Part shown: piece by piece, positions 34,090 to 43,375 of the stretch
Layout: each line of letters starts with the position of its first letter
Position numbering within the stretch: the first letter of the stretch is position 1
Assembly (NCBI RefSeq): GCF_014771645.1
Contig: NZ_CP061738.1
Location: 953,011-998,206 of the forward strand
Source of the DNA: Candidatus Wolbachia massiliensis
GTDB lineage: Bacteria > Pseudomonadota > Alphaproteobacteria > Rickettsiales > Anaplasmataceae
Reading direction: 5' to 3'
DNA length: 45,196 nt
The notes under the pieces: generated by a model
Database searches by the model: none
Told to the model about the DNA's origin: nothing
The model's input: only the letters and a program-made list of their open reading frames with translations
Program-made: the position numbers and the translations under genes

Positions 34090-37000
34090 TCACAAAAAAT
34101 CAGATTGCAAAGTTAAATCTTCTACCCAGATAACCATGCATTCTACTTGCCTATTTGGATATATCTCTTGTACTAAGGTTTTATAGGTCAACATCTGCTC
34201 TTTTATTTCATTTAATGAGGGGGTAGAAACATTGCGATGCGATTTATAGTCGATTATAATTGCTTTATCTTGCATGATGCATAGTCTATCTAACCGTACT
34301 AATACTGGTTCGCTATTAATTATTCCACTCAGTGTAATTTCCGATTTTCCCTCTAAGTCAAATAGGTAATCATATTTTTCATTGAAAGCTAATATTTTAT
34401 TGTAAATTTCATCCTTGTCTTCTCTAGTGTTTATATTGTCAAGGTATTTTCTTACCCAATTTTTTCTCCTGTCTTTCTCTATCTTAGGCATATACTGCAA
34501 TATGCTGTGAATTATTAAGCCTCTTGTGTAGCTGTCTTGCGTGCGGGTAACGGTTATGTTGGTGTCATTCCAGCGCGTGACGCTGGAATCTATGTTTCTT
34601 TTTTCCTGGGCCCCAGTGTCAGCTATTTGGATGACAGGAGGGGAGTGAGTAGCTGATGCTGGCTTTTCTTCTTGTTTACTGGATCCCAGTGTCAAGCACT
34701 GGGATGACGGGAGAGAATGCTGGGATGACGGGAGAGAATGCTGGGATGACGGGAGAGAATGCTGGGATGACAGGGGAGGGTGCTGGAACAATATTGATAG
34801 GTTTGGCGGAGGCGAAATCACTGGAATGTCAGAATAATCACGTTTTTTGTAAATTTGGGGGTAGTTTGCATTCACACATAACACTTCAATTTTTTCTTTA
34901 AATATTGGGTGTAAATCTATGTATTTCTTTTCATATAGCTCACCATGCTTAGTGATTAGATCATACCAAGAGTCCTTTTGCACTGGCTCTTTACCTAAAA
35001 TATATAACTCATCTTCAGCACGCGTGAGTGCTACGTATAATAAACGCAAATATTCATTGTAATCCTCTAGTTTTTTCTCCCTTTTTACTTGATCACAATA
35101 AGCGTTATTGTTTTTCCCACACCAAAACGGTGTTCCTATTGTATCAAAAATGATGCTTTCACTGTTTCTTGGCACTGTATTTGTGTCAACTAAAAATACT
35201 ATGGGAGCTTGCAGACCTTTCGATTTATGAATTGTCATTATTCGTACAGCATTGCGTTCTGATTGCATATCATTTTTAATTTCTGGGTTATTTTCCTTGA
35301 TCCACTGAACAAATGCTTGAAGAGATGGGTTTTCAAATTGCAATACAAGGTTCATAAATTCGTCTAGGACCTCAAAACACTCAAGACCTAGCCTTGCAGC
35401 AAATTTCTTCTTACCCGTGTGCAATATATGTGTGAATAATGTAAGAGGGGATTCTATGCGAGATAAGTTGATGAGACTGTTTAACTCACTATAGATGCAT
35501 TCAGAGTAATTCTCTAGCCTTTCCCATAATGACTGCTCTTTACGATCGTATGCAATATTAAATAAATCATCCTCAGTGAAATTAAATAGTGGTGATTTTA
35601 GAGCATTTGCAAGAGCCAAATCATTTGCCGGAAGAAGTAAAAATTCTGCCAAAGCTATTAGATCCTGCACTGCTATATAGTCCATAATCCTAAAATAGTC
35701 CCGTCCTATAACTGGCACGTTTGCTTTTTTAAGCTCACTTATTATGTAATCAACTAGCACATTTCGCTGTCGTACTAGGATCATAATGTCTCTTGGTTTT
35801 ATATGGCGATCTTTAGCAACTAAAATTCGTCCCTCATTTAACCAATTGTGAATTTTGTGAGCTACCGTTTGAGCAAGCAATCGATCTGCTATTATATAGT
35901 CTTTCCTATATGTTAAATGAACCTGTAAAGCTTTCTGTTCTTCCTCTTTGTACTTTGGCAATAACGGCCAAACTTCAATATATCCTTGATCGTTTTCTCT
36001 ATGTGGAACATGTTTTATTTCATTATCAACAAAAGATATCTCTTCACGGAAGTTGTTAAATAATCTATCTACAAGTGTTAAAATTTCTGGAGTTGAGCGA
36101 AATGATTTTTCAAGTTGGCATGACATCCAATCTCTGCCGCCAGTTTTTGTGTGGAAATACTGTTGCATGTAATTAAATAGGTGGGGGTTGGCTCCTTGAA
36201 ACCTGTAAATAGACTGTTTTACGTCACCAACAACAAACAAGGTTCGTTTTTTATCATTACCGGCAAAAAATTCATCGCAGAGATTTGTTATGATTTTCCA
36301 CTGACTGATGCTATTGTCTTGTGCCTCGTCAACGAGAATATGATCTATTTTTTGATCTAAGTTAAATAATACCCAATCTTTGTAGTCTGGATTGCTGAGA
36401 AGATTTGTTGCTAAGTCAATTATGTCATTGTAATCAAGCAGTGCATTTTTTGATTTTTCACTATTATATAAATCAATATATACTTTAAATATACCTAGTA
36501 AACTGCTGGTTCTTTGGAATATTTTATAAGAGTTCATATCTCTTATATGAGTGAATACTATGTTCTGGATATTTTCTATTATTTGTTCTGCATCTCTGAA
36601 TTTTTCCAAAGTGCCCTTTGTTATGATAGATGATGTGCTCTTTTTTTCGTACGATTCTGATTTTAGAAACACTTTGACCAAGTTTTCCATGTCTTCCTTA
36701 TTGGTGCTGCTATACCAATCAGAGAGCATTACACTATAACTTTGGTCTCTCTTACTACCCTCACCTAATATTTCAGCTAACTTTTTTATGTGTTCAATCG
36801 TTTCACCCTGTAAATCGTGAATTTTATCCGGAACGTTGAGTTTATTTTTGATGTATTCCAGATCATTTACTGATACTGATCTTTTTGTACACAAAGTGTA
36901 AAGCAAATCGCGTAGTTTATTTTCATCAATTTCAGCTGCAATAAAGTTTACATCATCTTGCACAACTTCATTATGAAGTACTTTGCTAAATATGATGGGA

Positions 37001-37482
37001 TGCAATTCTTTACATTCACTTAGCGTACAATTTGGAGCAATACCAGCTTCTACAAGAAAACTGGAAATTAATTTGTAACAAAAAGCATGTATAGTTTGTA
37101 TAGTTAAACCAAGATTTTCCAATTCGGAAAAAAGCCTTCTTGCTTGAGTTAGATAATGATCAAACACTTCATTTTTTCTGGATCCCAGTGTCGAGCACTG
37201 GGATGACGGGAGGTGGTATTGGGATGACGATAAAGAGAGTCCTAATTGTTCTAAAGATGTTATTAATTCGCTATTTGAACATATTGCCCATTTGCTGAGT
37301 ATACTGTGAATGCGATTTTCCATCTCATTTGTTGCAGCATTAGTAAATGTTAAGCAGAGAATGTTTCTTTTGTTTTCTAATAAAAGTCTCAATACCCTGT
37401 CTATTAAAATTTTTGTTTTGCCTGTACCAGCGGATGCATTTACCCATACAGAGAAATTAGGATTTATAGTATTTGATCTCAT
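34090..37482 (-). CDS. addA: Double-strand break repair helicase-nuclease AddA
   Basis: From the ATG at 37482 the protein has 1130 residues (an in-frame start at 37524 is less likely because it reaches towards ispE). The UvrD/Rep-type helicase has the P-loop NASAGTGKTKILIDR, Walker B LVDEAQDNSISQW, VVGDVKQSIYRFQGA, RIMTIHKSKGLQAPIVFLVD and YVALTRAEDELYILG. The C-terminal PD-(D/E)XK nuclease ends with AIIIDYKSHR. With AddB it resects breaks for RecA loading; addB is not in this window. Two palindromic inserts lie in frame, one after the N-terminal motifs and one before the nuclease domain. Confidence 0.92.
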   Translation of the reverse strand: MRSNTINPNFSVWVNASAGTGKTKILIDRVLRLLLENKRNILCLTFTNAATNEMENRIHSILSKWAICSNSELITSLEQLGLSLSSSQYHLPSSQCSTLGSRKNEVFDHYLTQARRLFSELENLGLTIQTIHAFCYKLISSFLVEAGIAPNCTLSECKELHPIIFSKVLHNEVVQDDVNFIAAEIDENKLRDLLYTLCTKRSVSVNDLEYIKNKLNVPDKIHDLQGETIEHIKKLAEILGEGSKRDQSYSVMLSDWYSSTNKEDMENLVKVFLKSESYEKKSTSSIITKGTLEKFRDAEQIIENIQNIVFTHIRDMNSYKIFQRTSSLLGIFKVYIDLYNSEKSKNALLDYNDIIDLATNLLSNPDYKDWVLFNLDQKIDHILVDEAQDNSISQWKIITNLCDEFFAGNDKKRTLFVVGDVKQSIYRFQGANPHLFNYMQQYFHTKTGGRDWMSCQLEKSFRSTPEILTLVDRLFNNFREEISFVDNEIKHVPHRENDQGYIEVWPLLPKYKEEEQKALQVHLTYRKDYIIADRLLAQTVAHKIHNWLNEGRILVAKDRHIKPRDIMILVRQRNVLVDYIISELKKANVPVIGRDYFRIMDYIAVQDLIALAEFLLLPANDLALANALKSPLFNFTEDDLFNIAYDRKEQSLWERLENYSECIYSELNSLINLSRIESPLTLFTHILHTGKKKFAARLGLECFEVLDEFMNLVLQFENPSLQAFVQWIKENNPEIKNDMQSERNAVRIMTIHKSKGLQAPIVFLVDTNTVPRNSESIIFDTIGTPFWCGKNNNAYCDQVKREKKLEDYNEYLRLLYVALTRAEDELYILGKEPVQKDSWYDLITKHGELYEKKYIDLHPIFKEKIEVLCVNANYPQIYKKRDYSDIPVISPPPNLSILFQHPPLSSQHSLPSSQHSLPSSQHSLPSSQCLTLGSSKQEEKPASATHSPPVIQIADTGAQEKRNIDSSVTRWNDTNITVTRTQDSYTRGLIIHSILQYMPKIEKDRRKNWVRKYLDNINTREDKDEIYNKILAFNEKYDYLFDLEGKSEITLSGIINSEPVLVRLDRLCIMQDKAIIIDYKSHRNVSTPSLNEIKEQMLTYKTLVQEIYPNRQVECMVIWVEDLTLQSDFL
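34567..34784. repeat. Palindromes and 21-bp tandem repeat inside addA
   Basis: ATTCCAGCG/CGCTGGAAT (34567-34589) and ATCCCAGTG/CACTGGGAT (34683-34705) are perfect 9-bp stems with 5-base loops. Next to the second lie four 21-base units (gggatgacgggagagaatgc plus t) at 34701-34784; the first three are identical and the fourth differs slightly. In the AddA frame each unit reads SSQHSLP-like heptads. All are read through without a stop. Confidence 0.9.
37182..37204. repeat. Palindromic element in the 5' part of addA
   Basis: ATCCCAGTG and CACTGGGAT form a 9-bp stem with a 5-base loop, followed by ggatgacgggaggtggtatt. In frame it codes for part of LPSSQCSTLGSRKN, a segment absent from ordinary AddA sequences. 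Confidence 0.85.
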
Positions 37483-37570
37483 TAGAAGTACCAAAACCGT
37501 ATAAAAGTTGACTAAAAATAGCATTATACATATACTGTAAAAGTAATGTTAGTGAAGATATATAAATATA

Positions 37571-38437
37571 ATGAAAAGTTTTTGTGTAAAGGCTCCTGCG
37601 AAAATTAATCTTTTTTTGCATATTGTAGAAAAAAAGGAAACAGGATACCACTTAATTGAAGGCTTGTTTGTCTTCGCTAATCTTTCTAATTTCTTAGAGA
37701 TAAAAGTAGGTGAAAAGGATTTCAGATATGACAACTCTATAGTTGAATTTGTGAATTCCGAGCTCAGAATAAGTAACAAATACAATACCATAATGAGAGC
37801 TATTAACCTATTACTTAGATATGCCCCTGTGCGTGCTAAAGTAACTGTAAAGGTTGTAAAAAATATACCAATTGCTGCAGGTTTAGGCAGTGGTTCCTCA
37901 GATGCTGGAGCTGTAATACGCACGCTGGGAAAACTATGGGAGATTGAAAAGTCGATCTTAAATGAAATAGCTTTAAGCGTTGGTGCTGATGTTCCTGCAA
38001 GCGTAGACAGTAAGCCAGTTTTAGTTAGAGGCATTGGTGAAGAGTTACACCCTATTAAAGAATTCTCTCTACCCACAAATGTAGTGCTTGTAAAGCCGAA
38101 AAAAAAGTTTTTGAGTACGCCAGAGGTATTTTCCAAGTATGCAGGAAATTTTTCCAAGCCAATTAAATGGGACGGTAACGCTGAAAGGAATTTGTTAAAG
38201 CTTTTGAAAGAGACAAGAAATGATCTTCAGAAAATAGCAATAAGTCTTGTTCCTGAAATTAATGATATGATATTAGCACTGGAATCGCAAAAAGGCTCTG
38301 TACTTTCTCGCATGTCAGGCAGTGGTGTGGCATGCTTTGGAATGTTTGATAGTGAGGAAAATGCAAAAGCTGCTGCAGCTAATATCAGAGACAAGCAACC
38401 AGAATGGTGGGTATGTGACACTCAATTAATAGTTTGA
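37571..38437 (+). CDS. ispE: 4-diphosphocytidyl-2-C-methyl-D-erythritol kinase
   Basis: The 288-residue GHMP kinase of the MEP isoprenoid pathway has the N-terminal VKAPAKINLFLHIVEKKETG, the ATP-binding PIAAGLGSGSSDAGAV, LSVGADVPASV and the C-terminal SRMSGSGVACFGMFD. It phosphorylates CDP-methylerythritol for IPP/DMAPP, which feed ubiquinone and undecaprenyl phosphate. It is divergent from addA with under 90 bases between the starts and heads a run with the next two genes (3-base gap, then an overlap). Confidence 0.95.
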   Translation: MKSFCVKAPAKINLFLHIVEKKETGYHLIEGLFVFANLSNFLEIKVGEKDFRYDNSIVEFVNSELRISNKYNTIMRAINLLLRYAPVRAKVTVKVVKNIPIAAGLGSGSSDAGAVIRTLGKLWEIEKSILNEIALSVGADVPASVDSKPVLVRGIGEELHPIKEFSLPTNVVLVKPKKKFLSTPEVFSKYAGNFSKPIKWDGNAERNLLKLLKETRNDLQKIAISLVPEINDMILALESQKGSVLSRMSGSGVACFGMFDSEENAKAAAANIRDKQPEWWVCDTQLIV

Positions 38438-38440
38438 TTT

Positions 38441-38806
38441 ATGGATATAATTCCTTTAGTTTCCAAGAATAAAAACTTTATAAATGGTTACGAGGAAGGA
38501 AAATTTTTGGTGAATAGTCGAGAATATTATGGCTCAATTATAATTTTTCCAGAAAAGGTGATTGAACTCAAAGAAAGTGATATAAATAATAAGGAGCATT
38601 TTCAATCTTTTGTAACAGAGGAAATAGAAATTTTGTTAATAGGTACTGGTGAAACGCGTAATATACCAAATTCTTCAGTGAAGTTCTATCTTATGGAACA
38701 AAAAGGTTTAAGTTTTGAATTTATGAGAACTGATGCAGCATGCAGAACCCATAATGTTCTAGTATCCGAGGATAGGTTTGTTGTCACTTATCTAAAGCAT
38801 GTTTGA
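38441..38806 (+). CDS. Mth938/NDUFAF3-like (DUF498) domain protein
   Basis: The 121-residue protein has the Mth938-like domain pattern: FINGYEEGKFLVNSREYYGS, IIIFPEKV, EEIEILLIGTGET and the late DAACRTHNVLVSEDR. Its mitochondrial relative NDUFAF3 is a complex I assembly factor; the bacterial role is not settled. It lies 3 bases after ispE, and its last 8 bases overlap the znuB start, so the three genes are likely one operon. Confidence 0.83.
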   Translation: MDIIPLVSKNKNFINGYEEGKFLVNSREYYGSIIIFPEKVIELKESDINNKEHFQSFVTEEIEILLIGTGETRNIPNSSVKFYLMEQKGLSFEFMRTDAACRTHNVLVSEDRFVVTYLKHV

Positions 38807-39608
38807 AATATTTACACAGAACTTTTTTATCAATAGCCTGATTGCGATAGTTATAATTAGCCTAGTAACAGGTGCTTTAGGGTCATTTATGATATGGCAG
38901 AGATTATCGTATCTGGGTGATAGCTTGTCTCATTCCTCATTGCTTGGCATTGCGCTGGCTTTAATATTCAAGATTAGCCCATCGATAAGTATAATGCTTA
39001 TAGCAATTGCATTTGCTATACTGCTTTCCCTTAATTTTAATAGGTTATATTCTGTTGATACGATATTGAATATTGTCACCAATGTGGTTTTATCATCAAG
39101 TTTAATACTGATGTCCTTTCTTCCATCAAGCAATAGCAGCATTATTAGCTCGCTATTTGGCGATATATTAATACTGGGACGGAGTGATATAGTATTAATT
39201 TTTTTGACCTCAATAGTAGTTGCTCTGATATTGATATTTAGATGGCGGTACTGGCTAATAATTTCAATTAACCAAGATTTGGCAATAGTTGAAAGAGTTA
39301 ACGTAAATTTGGTTAGGCTCGAATTCTTAGTTACTCTTGCTATATTTATAGCAGTGTCTGCTCAATTAATAGGAATATTACTCATTGCTGCGTTTCTATT
39401 AATACCGGCTGCATCTGCGAGGCTTATCTCAAAAACTCCAATGCAAATGATTATTGTTGCAACAGTTTTTTCTGTAATCTCTGGAATATCAGGCCTTATG
39501 TTATCTGCAAGTTTTGACTTATTAACTGGGCCTGCAATTATACTTATTGCAGCTGTGTATTTAATTATTGCTTATTTTATAAGGTTGATATTAAATAGAT
39601 TGGCTTAA
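38799..39608 (+). CDS. znuB: Zinc/manganese-type metal ABC transporter permease
   Basis: The 269-residue protein has about eight membrane helices and ABC-3 family features: GSFMIWQRLSYLGDSLSHSS near the N-terminus and LLIAAFLLIPAASARLIS in the later coupling region. These permeases pair with a ZnuC ATPase and a ZnuA periplasmic binding protein, neither of which is beside it here. Zinc specificity is inferred from the family in Rickettsiales; manganese or iron remain possible. Confidence 0.87.
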   Translation: MFEIFTQNFFINSLIAIVIISLVTGALGSFMIWQRLSYLGDSLSHSSLLGIALALIFKISPSISIMLIAIAFAILLSLNFNRLYSVDTILNIVTNVVLSSSLILMSFLPSSNSSIISSLFGDILILGRSDIVLIFLTSIVVALILIFRWRYWLIISINQDLAIVERVNVNLVRLEFLVTLAIFIAVSAQLIGILLIAAFLLIPAASARLISKTPMQMIIVATVFSVISGISGLMLSASFDLLTGPAIILIAAVYLIIAYFIRLILNRLA

Positions 39609-39745
39609 CTTTACTGTCGAGCATTAATGATTTGGTAATGTGTTAATTATAAAATACAAATGCTTTGGAGTAAAAGTAAAATAGCTTTTGCTGTATTGTT
39701 GTTAACATGCTAAGAGTAGACCTTTAATTTTATGGAGTAAATAAT

Positions 39746-39925
39746 ATGAGCGAAGAAGGATTTTTTTCTAAATATATATCTCAACCTATAAAAAATTTTT
39801 ATAATTATGTTACAGGAAAATCAACGGAGGAATCAAATGATGTGCGTGTCAATTCAGAAGGAAGTGCAGACTTTGCAGTTGATCAAGATATTCCACCATC
39901 AACGGGTGAAAATGATGTCATATAG
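39746..39925 (+). CDS. Small acidic protein, 59 residues
   Basis: An ATG at 39746, with ggag 8 bases upstream (tatggagtaaataat), opens 59 codons ending TAG 39925. The protein starts MSEEGFFSKYISQPIKNFYN, continues YVTGKSTEESNDVRV and ends PPSTGENDVI. The first third is an amphipathic, aromatic-rich segment; the rest is acidic and probably disordered. holA starts 5 bases later. The good ribosome-binding site, position in a gap and non-random composition support a real gene. Function unknown. Confidence 0.6.
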   Translation: MSEEGFFSKYISQPIKNFYNYVTGKSTEESNDVRVNSEGSADFAVDQDIPPSTGENDVI

Positions 39926-39930
39926 GGGTT

Positions 39931-40947
39931 ATGAGGATCATACCATCTAAAGTTAAAAAATTCCTAGAGAGACCTGATGCCTTAAATGGCGTGTTAATCC
40001 ATGGGAGTGATAATGGTAGAGTTGATTTTTATGTGCAGGAAATAATTGCTAGCTTGGATGAGTATTCAGCTCAGGTGATGGATTTTGCAATAGTGAATAA
40101 GTCACCTAGCTTATTACTTTCTGAGTTGGCAAATATTTCGATGTTCACTAACAAAAAATTAATTAAGCTGATAAATGTAAGTGGTGGTATATCTAAAGAG
40201 TTAAAAAGCGTATTGGATTGCAATACAAGTGGTCATTATGTAATGATGATAGCAAATGATCTTCCGTATAATTCTGCAACTAAAAGTTATATGGAAGGCT
40301 CAAAAATTTTTGGTGTAATTGCCTGCTATAAGGATAGCAACAGTAATCTTTGTGACATTATATCAAGTTACTTGAAACAGAATGATATAAAATACACAAA
40401 TGAGATAGTCTACTATTTACAATCTTACTTTAATCACAGCAAACTGCCCATATATTCAGAGCTTGAGAAATTATGTTTGTATCTAGGGGAGAGAAGAGAT
40501 CTAAAACTTACTGACATAGAGCTATGCTTTTCAACTTCCGGCAACGACTATGCTACGCTTGATAACCTGTGCTCTGCTATAGCAAACAAAGATATGGCAC
40601 ACTTCATCAGAGTTTCCGACACATTGATATTACAAGAGAATTTTTCACCAATAGCGCTAATTCGTATTATATCAAATTATTTTCTGCGCCTTGAAAGCGT
40701 TTTGCTATTGATAAAAGGTGGAATGAACGAACAAGCTGCGATTGATCAGCTGAGCCCTCCATTATTTTTTAAACAATTGCAAAGCTTCAAGTCCCATTTG
40801 AAAAGTTTTCAACTTTCAGAACTTAAAAAGATCTTGGAAAAGTTGATAAGCTTAGAAGTTGCTTGTAAAAAAACTGATTTAGATCATAAAATGATTTTTC
40901 AGCAAACGGTTTGTCATATTACAAAATCTTATCCTTGCTATAGCTAA
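39931..40947 (+). CDS. holA: DNA polymerase III delta subunit
   Basis: The 338-residue protein follows HolA structure: an AAA-like N-terminal domain lacking a functional P-loop (NGVLIHGSDNGRVDFYVQEI), FTNKKLIKLINV as the sensor-like strand, a middle domain (LSELEKLCLYLGERRDLKLT) and a C-terminal collar (ALIRIISNYFLRLESVLLLI). Delta opens the beta clamp in the clamp-loader complex. It begins 5 bases after the small acidic gene. Confidence 0.87.
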   Translation: MRIIPSKVKKFLERPDALNGVLIHGSDNGRVDFYVQEIIASLDEYSAQVMDFAIVNKSPSLLLSELANISMFTNKKLIKLINVSGGISKELKSVLDCNTSGHYVMMIANDLPYNSATKSYMEGSKIFGVIACYKDSNSNLCDIISSYLKQNDIKYTNEIVYYLQSYFNHSKLPIYSELEKLCLYLGERRDLKLTDIELCFSTSGNDYATLDNLCSAIANKDMAHFIRVSDTLILQENFSPIALIRIISNYFLRLESVLLLIKGGMNEQAAIDQLSPPLFFKQLQSFKSHLKSFQLSELKKILEKLISLEVACKKTDLDHKMIFQQTVCHITKSYPCYS

Positions 40948-41059
40948 CAAAGATAAGATTTAACGATAAGGAATGTTGGTATTTTATGTATGGGTTGTTT
41001 TGTATATGATATGATACAATTAACAAAATTACATAAAAATGTAATAAATTGTGGCTAAT

Positions 41060-41249
41060 ATGGATTCTAAAACTCATATAAATTCTGAGGATCAGTTTAC
41101 TTGTTAGTATAGCTCAATCTCAAAACAAATCCGTTTTAAAGTTATTAACTGAGCTAATGGAAGAAGAAATTGAAGATATAGAATTATCTCAAATTGCTGA
41201 CGAACGCTATAAAGAAAAGAGATCAAGATGCCTTCTGGATATAATATAG
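41060..41249 (+). pseudogene. RelB-type antitoxin remnant
   Basis: One frame starts ATG 41060 (MDSKTHINSEDQF) and stops at 41107. The adjoining frame, open from 41082, continues LLVSIAQSQNKSVLKLLTEL and MEEEIEDIELSQIADERYKE, typical of Wolbachia RelB/DinJ-like antitoxins, to the stop at 41249. The join needs a frameshift near 41095, so the gene looks broken. It overlaps the toxin remnant by 22 bases, the normal order and spacing of such modules. Confidence 0.65.
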
Positions 41250-41383
41250 ACTACTCAGAGTCTGCCATAAAAAAAGACATTCCAGCACTTCCAGCTAAAG
41301 TAAAGCTAATGATTAAAAAGGCAATAATGGAGCGCCTTGCAGTTGATCCTAAACATAAAGCAGCTGAATATATACTTTATTAA
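41228..41383 (+). pseudogene. RelE/ParE-type toxin, truncated
   Basis: The 51-residue frame MPSGYNIDYSESAIKKDIPA followed by LPAKVKLMIKKAIMERLAVD matches the N-terminal half of RelE-like toxins. It then diverges (PKHKAAEYILY) and stops at 41383. The usual C-terminal strands with the catalytic basic/Tyr residues (about 35 more residues, RLRVGDYRVIY-type) are missing. Probably inactive. The rest of the 579-base gap 40948-41526 shows no further gene. Confidence 0.7.
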
Positions 41384-41526
41384 TAGGATATTTTTGGATA
41401 TAATTAGACATAATTGGATAAGAATACGGATATGTTTGATTGGAATTATAGGTAAGCCTAAGCCATAAAATATAGGTCAGAAGTGACAAAGTCTAAAAAA
41501 AGGCCTAATATAAAATAAAAAGCTTT

Positions 41527-42321
41527 ATGAAAATCAGAGTTGGAGTGATAGGCTGCCTGGGCAGAATGGGCAAAAAAATACTCAATGAATTAGCTATAAA
41601 TACCAAAATAGAAATAGCGTGTGCTGTTACTCGTTTAGGCAATAAGCACGTAGGCTTAGATATTGGACCGATCATAGGCTATGGTTCCGATTTGGGAATT
41701 AAGGTTACAAGTTCTGTTAATGATGCGTTTGAGTTATCTGATGTTGTAATAGATTTTACAACTAAAGAATGTATGTTAGACTGCCTTAAAGCAGCTATAA
41801 AATTTAAAAAACCGTTGGTTAGTGGTACAACTGGAATAGAAGGTATTAAATTAAAAGAATATGCTACTGAAGCTCCAATATTATGGTCAGCAAATATGAG
41901 TGTTGGAGTTAATGTGTTGTTGAAATTGGTAAGAAATGCTGCTGAGCTTTTAGGTAATGAATATGACGTTGAAATTTGGGAGATGCATCATAACTTAAAA
42001 AGGGATTCACCATCTGGAACAGCTATAGAGCTTGGTAAAGTAATCGCTGACGCTTCAAAAATGGATTTTCAGCTAAATCAATATTTATATAATGGTTCAA
42101 ACATAAGAGAAAAGAGAAGAATAGGTTTCGCAGTATCTCGTGGAGGTGGAGTGATAGGAGATCATAGCGTAATGTTTGTCAATTCTGATGAACGTATAGA
42201 ATTAAATCACAAAGCAATTGACCGCGCAGCATTTGTTAAAGGGGCTATTCAAGCAGCAATATGGCTATATGAAAACAAAAGAGAAACTCCAGGACTCTAT
42301 TCAATGCAGGATATGATATGA
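41527..42321 (+). CDS. dapB: 4-hydroxy-tetrahydrodipicolinate reductase
   Basis: The 264-residue enzyme has the NAD(P)-binding [24 protein letters not shown], the catalytic [17 protein letters not shown] (first His of the pair plus Lys) and the C-terminal [15 protein letters not shown]. It acts in the diaminopimelate/lysine pathway, supplying m-DAP for peptidoglycan, consistent with murD here. Its last codons overlap pstB by 4 bases (ATGA). Confidence 0.95.
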   Translation: MKIRVGVIGCLGRMGKKILNELAINTKIEIACAVTRLGNKHVGLDIGPIIGYGSDLGIKVTSSVNDAFELSDVVIDFTTKECMLDCLKAAIKFKKPLVSGTTGIEGIKLKEYATEAPILWSANMSVGVNVLLKLVRNAAELLGNEYDVEIWEMHHNLKRDSPSGTAIELGKVIADASKMDFQLNQYLYNGSNIREKRRIGFAVSRGGGVIGDHSVMFVNSDERIELNHKAIDRAAFVKGAIQAAIWLYENKRETPGLYSMQDMI

Positions 42322-43076
42322 GCAATATACATGCTTCTGTAAAAAATCTAAATCTTTGGTATGGCTCTAAACAAGTTTTATTCGATATAAATTTGAATAT
42401 TTTTAAGAAAAAAGTTACTACTTTTATCGGACCATCTGGGTGTGGTAAATCGACGTTCTTACGTTGTTTTAATCGTATGAATGATTATGTACCAGGATGC
42501 AAAGTTGTTGGTAAACTAGATATTGATGGGCTAGATGATATATATTCACGCGATATTGATGTTGTGCTACTAAGAGCAAAAGTTGGCATGGTATTTCAAA
42601 AGCCAAATCCTTTTCCAAAATCAATATACGATAATGTTGCTTATGGACCGAAATTGCACAGCCTGGCAAAGAATAAGCAAAAATTAGACGAAATAGTGGA
42701 GAATAGTTTGACCAAGGTTAGCTTGTGGGAAGAGTTAAAAGACAGATTACAAGATAGCGCATTGGATTTGTCTGGTGGCCAACAACAGAGGCTATGCATT
42801 GCCCGTGCAATTGCAGTGAAACCAACCATTCTGTTAATGGATGAACCGTGTTCTGCCCTTGATCCCATGGCAACCAATGCAATTGAAAATCTTATACAAG
42901 AGCTAAAATTAAAATTTACTATAATTATGGTAACTCACTCAATGAAGCAAGCTAAAAAATTATCTGATAGTGTAATTTTCTTTCACAATGGCAAAATTGT
43001 TGAATCCGGAAGTGCTCAAGAAATATTCGAAAATGCTCGATCTCCTTTAACAAAAGAATATATCTTGGACCATTAA
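42318..43076 (+). CDS. pstB: Phosphate ABC transporter ATP-binding protein
   Basis: The 252-residue ABC ATPase has Walker [14 protein letters not shown], the Q-loop [15 protein letters not shown] (the PNPFP form is diagnostic of PstB), signature [11 protein letters not shown], Walker [14 protein letters not shown] and the H-loop His in MVTHSMKQA. It energises phosphate uptake through PstA/PstC, which are not in this window. It is translationally coupled to dapB. Confidence 0.95.
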   Translation: MSNIHASVKNLNLWYGSKQVLFDINLNIFKKKVTTFIGPSGCGKSTFLRCFNRMNDYVPGCKVVGKLDIDGLDDIYSRDIDVVLLRAKVGMVFQKPNPFPKSIYDNVAYGPKLHSLAKNKQKLDEIVENSLTKVSLWEELKDRLQDSALDLSGGQQQRLCIARAIAVKPTILLMDEPCSALDPMATNAIENLIQELKLKFTIIMVTHSMKQAKKLSDSVIFFHNGKIVESGSAQEIFENARSPLTKEYILDH

Positions 43077-43099
43077 GTTTCCATAACTTGATCTTTACA

Positions 43100-43268
43100 A
43101 TCCTGCCAACGCATAGTGGGATGACAACGTCATACCGCTGCGGTCACCAACATGTAACGGAATGACGATTGTTAGTTGGCCCAATTCACTTTAGCCACAA
43201 ATATTTAAGAAATTTACTAAATGAGAAAAAAGGCAAAAAGAACTACCGAAAGAAAGAAATTGGAAATA
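43100..43268. repeat. Palindromes and an inverted intergenic repeat
   Basis: The 299-base gap 43077-43375 has no gene. It holds a short palindrome (accgctgcggt, about 43135-43145) beside tgggatgac-type sequence. About 43195-43268 (cacaaatatttaagaaattt, then actaccgaaagaaagaaatt) is the inverse of about 11600-11675. A taggctctgtc word follows at about 43272. Confidence 0.7.
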
Positions 43269-43375
43269 GATTTTAGGCTCTGTCTAATTGGGCCTTCTTA
43301 ACTTGATATTTTCTCCTGGCAGATTAAAAATCGAATTGAATTAAAAAATGCGGCTTGACATACTTTTTTGAACAT

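Noticed and set aside
34701-34784. Tandem repeat considered as a CRISPR array
   Set aside because: The 21-base units abut without spacers, lie in the addA reading frame, and no cas genes are present.
34090-37482. addA as a pseudogene because of repeat insertions
   Set aside because: All helicase motifs and the nuclease IIIDYKS are present and the frame is continuous across every insert.
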